A stretch of 29,784 nucleotides of DNA from Bryobacteraceae bacterium (GTDB lineage Bacteria > Acidobacteriota > Terriglobia > Bryobacterales > Bryobacteraceae): positions 1-29,784 of the forward strand of contig JASHQT010000462.1 of NCBI GenBank assembly GCA_030039005.1, read 5' to 3'. A program made the position numbers and the translations under genes. The notes below the pieces were generated by a model that was not told the DNA's origin, did not search any database, and worked only from the letters and a program-made list of their open reading frames with translations. Shown piece after piece: positions 25,077 to 29,784 of this stretch. Each line of letters begins with the position of its first letter. Position 1 is the stretch's first letter.

Positions 25077-26921
25077 TCACACATTCGCGCGCGCGGCGGC
25101 TTGTTCGGGTGGCGCTGAAGCCTGATAGATGCGCTCGATGGTCTCCCGGTATTTCGTTTCCAGCACCCCACGGCGCAATTTTTGGGTGGGCGTAATGAGG
25201 TCGGGATCGGTGAGAACCGCCTCATCCAGGAATTCGAAGTTCTTCACTTGTTCAGGCCCGGAGAAATCCGCGAGCAGCCGGTTAATCTCCTCCTGCATGG
25301 CCCTTCGAACGGCCGGGTTCTGGAGCAGATCCCCATGCGTTCGATCCAGGCCCAGCGCCACCGCGGCACGCTCGATTCCGACCATCTCGGGGACAATCAG
25401 CGCGCCGATGAATTTTCGACCGTCACCCAAAACGAACGCCTGGCGAATCAGCAGGCTACGGTTGAGCCGCTCTTCTATGGGCGCCGGATGCACGTTCTTC
25501 CCCCCGGCGGTCACAAACATTTCCTTCTTGCGCCCGCTGATCACCAGATACCCGTCGGCGTCCAATCGGCCCAGGTCGCCGGTATGAAACCAACCCTCGC
25601 GACAAGCTTCGTTCGTGAGAGCGGCATCGTGCAAGTAGCCGCGAAACACGCTCGGCCCGCGCACCAGAATCTCGCCGTCCTCGCCGAAGGAAACATCCAG
25701 ATTGTCTAGCGGCTTTCCCACCGTCCCTGGCTTGCTTGCGTCGAACGGCGCGAGACTGATCACTGGCGAAGTTTCCGTGAGCCCGTAGCCCTGGAGAACC
25801 CGGATACCGGCCGCCAGAAAGAATTCTTCCACGTCCTGATGCAGGAGCGCTCCGCCGCAAATGACATAATGCAGGTTGCCGCCCAATTTTTTGTGAAGCT
25901 TGCGGTACAGCAGGAGCTTTGCGGCCGGGTACAACGTGCGGCCGCGAAACGTTGGACGCCGATCGATCACGCCTTCGCCGATGCTGGCATGCCCCACTTT
26001 GAGCAGCGCGTGCGCGACCGACTGCCTCCACGGTGTCTGAATGCGAATTTGTTCCAGAACGTTCTCGCGAATTTTTTCGAGAATCCGCGGCACGCAGCCC
26101 ATCACGGCGGGCCGGTGAACCGGGAGCAATTCCGCCAAAGCGTGCGGATCTCCGTACGCGATCGGAATCCCCATCCGGAAGTAGCCGTAGCAGAGCAAGC
26201 GCTCGAAGATATGCGCCAGCGGAAGGACAGTCAGCGCGCCGGGGATGGAGCGTAGCGCGATCCGCCGGATGCACTCGGTCAGGTTACTCGCCAGGTTGCC
26301 GTGCGCAAGCATCACGCCCTTGGGAACGCCGGTGGTTCCAGACGTGTAGACTACTGTGGCGAGAGTGCGGGGATCGATCGCCGTGGCCGTGCGCAGCAAC
26401 CGCCGCTGGAATTCGGCGCTGGTCTTCCGAGGCAATATTTCGGCCAGCGGGAGGCACGAGGCTGAGTGCTGGTTGTCACCATCCATCGTGATCACACACT
26501 TCAACGCGGGGAGATCCGCCGCCAACGCCGCGCCGGCTTTCTGCCACTGGTCGCTTGAAACCAGCAGAGCACTCGCGCGGCTGTGCTCCAGGACGTAACG
26601 CATCTGCGCCACCGAGAACGTGGTGTATACGGGTACGGACACCAGCCCGCACAGCAGAATCGCGAAATCGGCGATATGCCATTCAGGGCGATTTTCCGAC
26701 AAAACGGCCACCGAACCTCCCGGCTTCAGGCCGGCTTCCAGGAAGGAATGGCAAAGCGAGAAAACGGCTTGATGGAATTCCGCGCTCGAATAACTCTGGA
26801 CGCGCCCCTTGCTGCGAAACGAGAGCAGAACCGGGTGATGGACATGCTCCACGCTATGGGCGAAAACGTGATTCAGCGTGGGACAAGCGGAAGCTTCGTG
26901 GCTGGGAACACTGTCCGGCAT
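25077..26921 (-). CDS. Long-chain acyl-CoA synthetase (AMP-forming)
   Basis: A 614-residue ANL-superfamily enzyme of the FadD15/FAA1 type that activates long-chain fatty acids to acyl-CoA. Motifs: YTSGTTGVPKGVMLAHGNL at 192-210 (phosphate loop), LPLAHIFERLLCYGYF, the long-chain-specific stretch LGGNLHYVICGGALLHQDVEEFF, GYGLTETSPVISL, GWFHTGDLGRLDADGYLVISGRKKEMFVTAGGKNVHP and a catalytic lysine near 581 in TPTQKLRRG. The ATG has GAGG 6 nt upstream, lying on the stop codon of the phosphodiesterase gene 8 nt ahead, so the two genes are coupled. This differs from the FAAL at 4261: it should make CoA esters, either to supply acyl groups for the cluster or to recycle fatty acids. Confidence 0.9.
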   Translation of the reverse strand: MPDSVPSHEASACPTLNHVFAHSVEHVHHPVLLSFRSKGRVQSYSSAEFHQAVFSLCHSFLEAGLKPGGSVAVLSENRPEWHIADFAILLCGLVSVPVYTTFSVAQMRYVLEHSRASALLVSSDQWQKAGAALAADLPALKCVITMDGDNQHSASCLPLAEILPRKTSAEFQRRLLRTATAIDPRTLATVVYTSGTTGVPKGVMLAHGNLASNLTECIRRIALRSIPGALTVLPLAHIFERLLCYGYFRMGIPIAYGDPHALAELLPVHRPAVMGCVPRILEKIRENVLEQIRIQTPWRQSVAHALLKVGHASIGEGVIDRRPTFRGRTLYPAAKLLLYRKLHKKLGGNLHYVICGGALLHQDVEEFFLAAGIRVLQGYGLTETSPVISLAPFDASKPGTVGKPLDNLDVSFGEDGEILVRGPSVFRGYLHDAALTNEACREGWFHTGDLGRLDADGYLVISGRKKEMFVTAGGKNVHPAPIEERLNRSLLIRQAFVLGDGRKFIGALIVPEMVGIERAAVALGLDRTHGDLLQNPAVRRAMQEEINRLLADFSGPEQVKNFEFLDEAVLTDPDLITPTQKLRRGVLETKYRETIERIYQASAPPEQAAARANV

Positions 26922-26929
26922 TTACAACC

Positions 26930-28330
26930 TCAATCGGAGACGCCCTGGGCGACACCTCGCTTTAAGAGACTGGTCCCCTGCATGGCTTCAGGGATGGGCT
27001 GCGACATCACATCCAGCAGCGTCGGTGCGATATCCAGCAGATGCATGCCCTCAATTTCGCCACGCGCGGGCATTCCGGGACCGCTCAGAATGAACGTTCC
27101 GAACTGCGCGTGATTGCAGTCGTCCGGTCCCGTGTCGTTTTCCTGGAGGTAAAGGGTGTCATAGCCGACGCCGCCGATGGATCGCCAGGCCAGCGCTCCG
27201 AAATGCACGATCAGATCGGGCGCGACGTTGTTGACGTGCTTATAAATGCGATCCGGGCGGAAGACCAGGCTGCCCATAGGATTGCCGAGGTCGTCCGGCA
27301 AGGCTTCAAAGCGCGAGGTCATCTCGGCGAGAAACGCCTCATATTCCGATGGCCGAATGACGCCTTGCGGCTCGCGCCCTTCCACGTTGAAGAAGACGCG
27401 CGCGTAATATCCGCCTTCGCTCCAGACCTTGGTCTTGCTCCAGTCCACCATCGACGGCGAGAACGGTGTAGGCGTCGCGGGGCGTTCCTTCAACACCAGG
27501 AGTCCCTCACGAACCAGCCACTCGTTCACGCAAAATCCGCCGTCGAGCTTTTGCGCTCCGTGATCGGAAACCACCAGAACCGTGGTGTCTTGTTCGATCA
27601 GCTCCAGCATGCTCCCGATCTGCTCATCCAGGTGCGCATAGTAGTCCGGAATCACCGATTCGTAGGGATTGCCCGGCTCGTACTGGCGATGCTCGCGATC
27701 GTAGAACTTCCAAAATCCGTGATGGACGCGATCCAGCCCGATATCGACGAAGTGAAAATAGTCCCAATCCTGCGTCGCCATCAGATACCGGACCACCTCG
27801 AATTGTTTGCGGCTCATGACGAAGATCTGGTCGCGGAGCCAGTCTTTCTTGTCGGTGCGAAATCCCTTCACGTCCACGGGGTACTCGCCCACTAGCGCCT
27901 CAATTTCGGATTTGACGCTGGGCGGCCAGGTGTATTCGGCCGTCCGCGCGTCCGGCGTCAGGAAGCATCCCACGTTGACGCCGTTAATGCGCCGCGGCGG
28001 GAAACTCGGGGGCACCCCCACCACCACCGAACGCAAGCCGCGCTTAGCTAATGCGTCCCAAATGGCCGGGGTTTGGATGCAGGCGGAATTCACGATGCCC
28101 AGATTCGAATAACCATGATCGACGCGGTTTCGAAAGCCGTATACTCCGAGCGATCCTGGATCCTGGCTGGTCGACATGCACATCCACGCCGGAACCGTAA
28201 TGGGAGGGATAATGCTTTCCAGCCGGCCATAGCATCCTTGCCGCATGAGCGCCTGGACGTTTTTCAACTCGGGACGCCGCAGCAGAATTTCCGGCGCCGC
28301 GCAGTCCAGTCCGATGACGAGCACCTTCAT
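26930..28330 (-). CDS. Alkaline-phosphatase-superfamily phosphodiesterase (type I phosphodiesterase/nucleotide pyrophosphatase-like)
   Basis: A 466-residue metal-dependent hydrolase. From ATG 28330 the first strand MKVLVIGLDCA supplies Asp9; the nucleophile is probably Thr45 in PPITVPAW; DIGLDRVHHGFW gives the Asp/His pair; VVSDHGAQ gives Asp-His of the second metal site; and CNHAQFGTFILSGPG gives the last histidine. These are the type I phosphodiesterase/nucleotide pyrophosphatase motifs. No signal peptide, so it acts in the cytosol. An in-frame ATG at 28366 would add 12 residues unlike the family. It is the first gene of a pair with the acyl-CoA synthetase and follows the sulfotransferase on the same strand. 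Possible jobs are cleaving a nucleotide-activated intermediate or a phospho- or sulfo-ester; substrate not predictable. Confidence 0.88.
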   Translation of the reverse strand: MKVLVIGLDCAAPEILLRRPELKNVQALMRQGCYGRLESIIPPITVPAWMCMSTSQDPGSLGVYGFRNRVDHGYSNLGIVNSACIQTPAIWDALAKRGLRSVVVGVPPSFPPRRINGVNVGCFLTPDARTAEYTWPPSVKSEIEALVGEYPVDVKGFRTDKKDWLRDQIFVMSRKQFEVVRYLMATQDWDYFHFVDIGLDRVHHGFWKFYDREHRQYEPGNPYESVIPDYYAHLDEQIGSMLELIEQDTTVLVVSDHGAQKLDGGFCVNEWLVREGLLVLKERPATPTPFSPSMVDWSKTKVWSEGGYYARVFFNVEGREPQGVIRPSEYEAFLAEMTSRFEALPDDLGNPMGSLVFRPDRIYKHVNNVAPDLIVHFGALAWRSIGGVGYDTLYLQENDTGPDDCNHAQFGTFILSGPGMPARGEIEGMHLLDIAPTLLDVMSQPIPEAMQGTSLLKRGVAQGVSD

Positions 28331-28436
28331 TGCGCCCGGTCCCCCAACCGCGCTGTGCGGCAACAATTCAATTCCACTTCCCCCCGCCCAAGTTGCTCCC
28401 CCACGCCAGAATTAATCCGGCAACGGAGGCGAACTT

Positions 28437-28442
28437 AGTATA
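28437..28442 (-). promoter_or_regulatory. Possible -10 box upstream of the phosphodiesterase gene
   Basis: On the minus strand, TATACT lies in an AT-rich stretch of the 163-nt gap between the sulfotransferase and phosphodiesterase genes, about 107 nt upstream of the phosphodiesterase ATG. No good -35 box sits 16-18 nt before it, so this is weak. The gap suggests that the phosphodiesterase pair may have its own promoter. Confidence 0.2.
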
Positions 28443-28493
28443 GTTAGGATAGCGGGCGCGATTCTGGTTGGCAAGATTAGTACTGCTAGACCT

Positions 28494-29450
28494 TTACTCC
28501 ATGTATCCATGCGCCGCGAGATAAGGCCCGAAGCCGCTGAGTACTTGTTCGCGATGCTGGGAAATTTCCGGCAACAGCTCCGCATCCCGCTGCGAAATCA
28601 TAGATTCGTAATTCAGGCGGGCCGCCGGCTCGGCGCCCAGAAATCCGAGCAGCTTCCCGACGGTCTCACGTGGGTTCCGGCATAGCTCTTCGTAGGTAAC
28701 CGATATGCGATCCTCCGCCGGGATCCGTTCCACATTCTCGGCGAAATAGCGGTTGGCGCGCAGCACATGCGGAGGGATGATGGACCTCCACCACGGCGAT
28801 CCGGCGGCAAACGTCGCCCGCATGAGCGCCAATCGCAGGGGAGATCGCCACAGCCGGGCATACCACTGCGCCAGCAGAATCGTGTATTCGTTGCGTACGG
28901 CGAGCAGCGACCGTATGGCTCGCAATTGGGAATTCATTACGCCCAGCGGGTGCCGGTGAAGGAAAACGAAGCGTGCGTTGGGAAAAAAAGTCCCGAGATC
29001 CAGAAAGCTCAAGACATCCCAAGGATTCTTCAGCAGCAACGGCTTATAAGCGGATTGCGTGAACTGAAGCTTCCGGCAAATCTCGACCATGCGCGACAAG
29101 TTGGTACTCCGAACATAGGGACGTCGCGAATCTTCCAGCGCGAACCCATATTCCTCCGGCGTGTCCGGGCTGGCGTGCACCTGGTCGATAATGCGGTCGC
29201 TGATGCCGAGCTCGGAAAAACGCCGGGCTAACTGTTGTTTCGCCTCTTGTTCGCGCCCGGACTGGTGGTTGAGCAGGATTTCGTCGTAATGAACGACGTG
29301 ATAGGCATTCAGAACTTGAAAGCTTCCCGTATCCGCCAGGATCTTATAAAGGAGCGTGGTGCCGGAACGATGATCGCCGATGATGAAGACGGGATCGAAC
29401 GATACCCCATCCAACAGGTGAAGTAGATTGCGATCGGCTGGTTCGGGCAT
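28494..29450 (-). CDS. PAPS-dependent sulfotransferase (Sulfotransfer_3-like)
   Basis: A 318-residue sulfotransferase that would move sulfate from PAPS to a hydroxyl of a small molecule or lipid. The 5'-phosphosulfate loop is GDHRSGTTLL at 25-34, just after a hydrophobic first strand (PVFIIGDHRSG). LLLKNPWD (138-145) is the conserved motif after helix 5, and RFVFLHRHPLGVMNS (160-174) supplies the 3'-phosphate ligands Arg166 and Ser174. A histidine-rich segment HVVHYDEI near 51-58 may hold the catalytic base. No transmembrane segment. The ATG at 29450 has only a weak ribosome binding site. It lies upstream of and on the same strand as the phosphodiesterase and acyl-CoA synthetase genes. Together with the APS kinase at 8267 it points to a sulfated end product. 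Confidence 0.87.
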   Translation of the reverse strand: MPEPADRNLLHLLDGVSFDPVFIIGDHRSGTTLLYKILADTGSFQVLNAYHVVHYDEILLNHQSGREQEAKQQLARRFSELGISDRIIDQVHASPDTPEEYGFALEDSRRPYVRSTNLSRMVEICRKLQFTQSAYKPLLLKNPWDVLSFLDLGTFFPNARFVFLHRHPLGVMNSQLRAIRSLLAVRNEYTILLAQWYARLWRSPLRLALMRATFAAGSPWWRSIIPPHVLRANRYFAENVERIPAEDRISVTYEELCRNPRETVGKLLGFLGAEPAARLNYESMISQRDAELLPEISQHREQVLSGFGPYLAAHGYME

Positions 29451-29592
29451 TTGTAAGTTACTCAGTCTACCGCCAACTCAGGCGCGACGGAAGGAGCGTC
29501 GGTTATGACCGGTACCACGTAGACGGTTTGACCGGCGTCATTTAGGTCCAATAAGTGTTTGGATCTACGTTAGATAAAGTTAAACATCGCTC

Positions 29593-29622
29593 TTGTTTGT
29601 CTTCAGATCTGCTTGCTACAAT
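29593..29622 (+). promoter_or_regulatory. Possible promoter close to the GH5-like start
   Basis: -35 TTGTTT (29593-29598), 18-nt spacer, -10 TACAAT (29617-29622). Transcription would begin near 29629, only about six nt before the ATG at 29635, implying a very short leader; no ribosome binding site is visible. Confidence 0.3.
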
Positions 29623-29634
29623 CCAATCCCCGGT

Positions 29635-29784
29635 ATGACACAAAAGACTATAATCGACATTACTAAGGCGTGGCTTCCGGCTGCCTTCCTGATTCTGTGG
29701 CCCGTTCTGGCGCAGGCTCAACAAAGCCAGTTACTTTGGCTACACACCTCAGGCACCAACATTGTCGACAGCAACGGAAAAGTG
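29635..29784 (+). CDS. N-terminus of a secreted GH5-like glycoside hydrolase (cut by window end)
   Basis: The frame is open from ATG 29635 to the last base (50 codons). It encodes a signal peptide (AWLPAAFLILWPVLAQA) and then the segment LLWLHTSGTNIVDSNGKV. This closely resembles the start of GH5-family cellulases and endoglucanases, where the pattern LHxSGxxIVDxNGxxVxLRGVN opens the mature domain. The catalytic residues lie beyond the window, so the assignment rests on this short stretch only. It diverges from the sulfotransferase gene and is probably outside the metabolite locus. Confidence 0.5.
   Translation, partial: MTQKTIIDITKAWLPAAFLILWPVLAQAQQSQLLWLHTSGTNIVDSNGKV

Overview
The window looks like a piece of an Acidobacteriota chromosome, most likely of the Solibacter/Bryobacter type. 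The grounds are a GC-rich coding sequence, an Oar-like TonB-dependent receptor with an N-terminal carboxypeptidase-regulatory-like domain, and a secreted protein of the TIGR03437 kind that is typical of Solibacter relatives. This placement is inference from gene content; there is no rRNA or other marker gene in the window.

Layout. (1) 219-1118 (+): a PHP-family phosphoesterase, convergent with and overlapping the next operon by 11 bp. (2) 8049 down to 1108 (-): a compact run of TIGR03437 secreted protein, acyl carrier protein (ACP), fatty acyl-AMP ligase (FAAL) and TonB-dependent receptor, with gaps of 41, 10 and 3 nt. (3) 8267-8935 (+): a stand-alone APS kinase. (4) 10871 down to 8953 (-): a beta-ketoacyl-ACP synthase and an unusual ACP with a C-terminal zinc ribbon. 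(5) 11329-13502 (+): a third ACP, an alpha/beta hydrolase and a short-chain dehydrogenase/reductase (SDR). Groups 4 and 5 diverge from a 457-nt regulatory region with two plausible sigma70 promoters and a 17-bp palindrome between them. (6) 21497 down to 13519 (-): a seven-gene export operon, TolC-like channel, HlyD/YbhG adaptor, two ABC ATPases, two ABC-2 permeases and a secreted serine hydrolase. (7) 21849-25061 (+): SAM methyltransferase, a second SDR that is a paralogue of the first, and a GT1-type glycosyltransferase. (8) 28330 down to 25077 (-): an alkaline-phosphatase-superfamily phosphodiesterase coupled to a long-chain acyl-CoA synthetase. (9) 29450 down to 28494 (-): a PAPS-type sulfotransferase. 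(10) 29635 to the window end (+): the start of a secreted protein that looks like a GH5 cellulase.

Taken together, groups 2-9 read as a biosynthetic locus for an exported acyl-derived metabolite: acyl activation (FAAL, acyl-CoA synthetase), carriage on three different ACPs, one condensing enzyme, two reductases, a thioesterase-like hydrolase, and tailoring by methylation, glycosylation and probably sulfation (APS kinase making PAPS, sulfotransferase using it), with a dedicated tripartite exporter. There is no modular PKS or NRPS. The product is unknown to me; a sulfated and/or glycosylated lipid is the best inference, and I do not recognise the combination as a described cluster. Gene order is packed, convergent gene pairs leave no room for intrinsic terminators, and I saw no tRNA, rRNA, CRISPR array, IS element or other mobile element.
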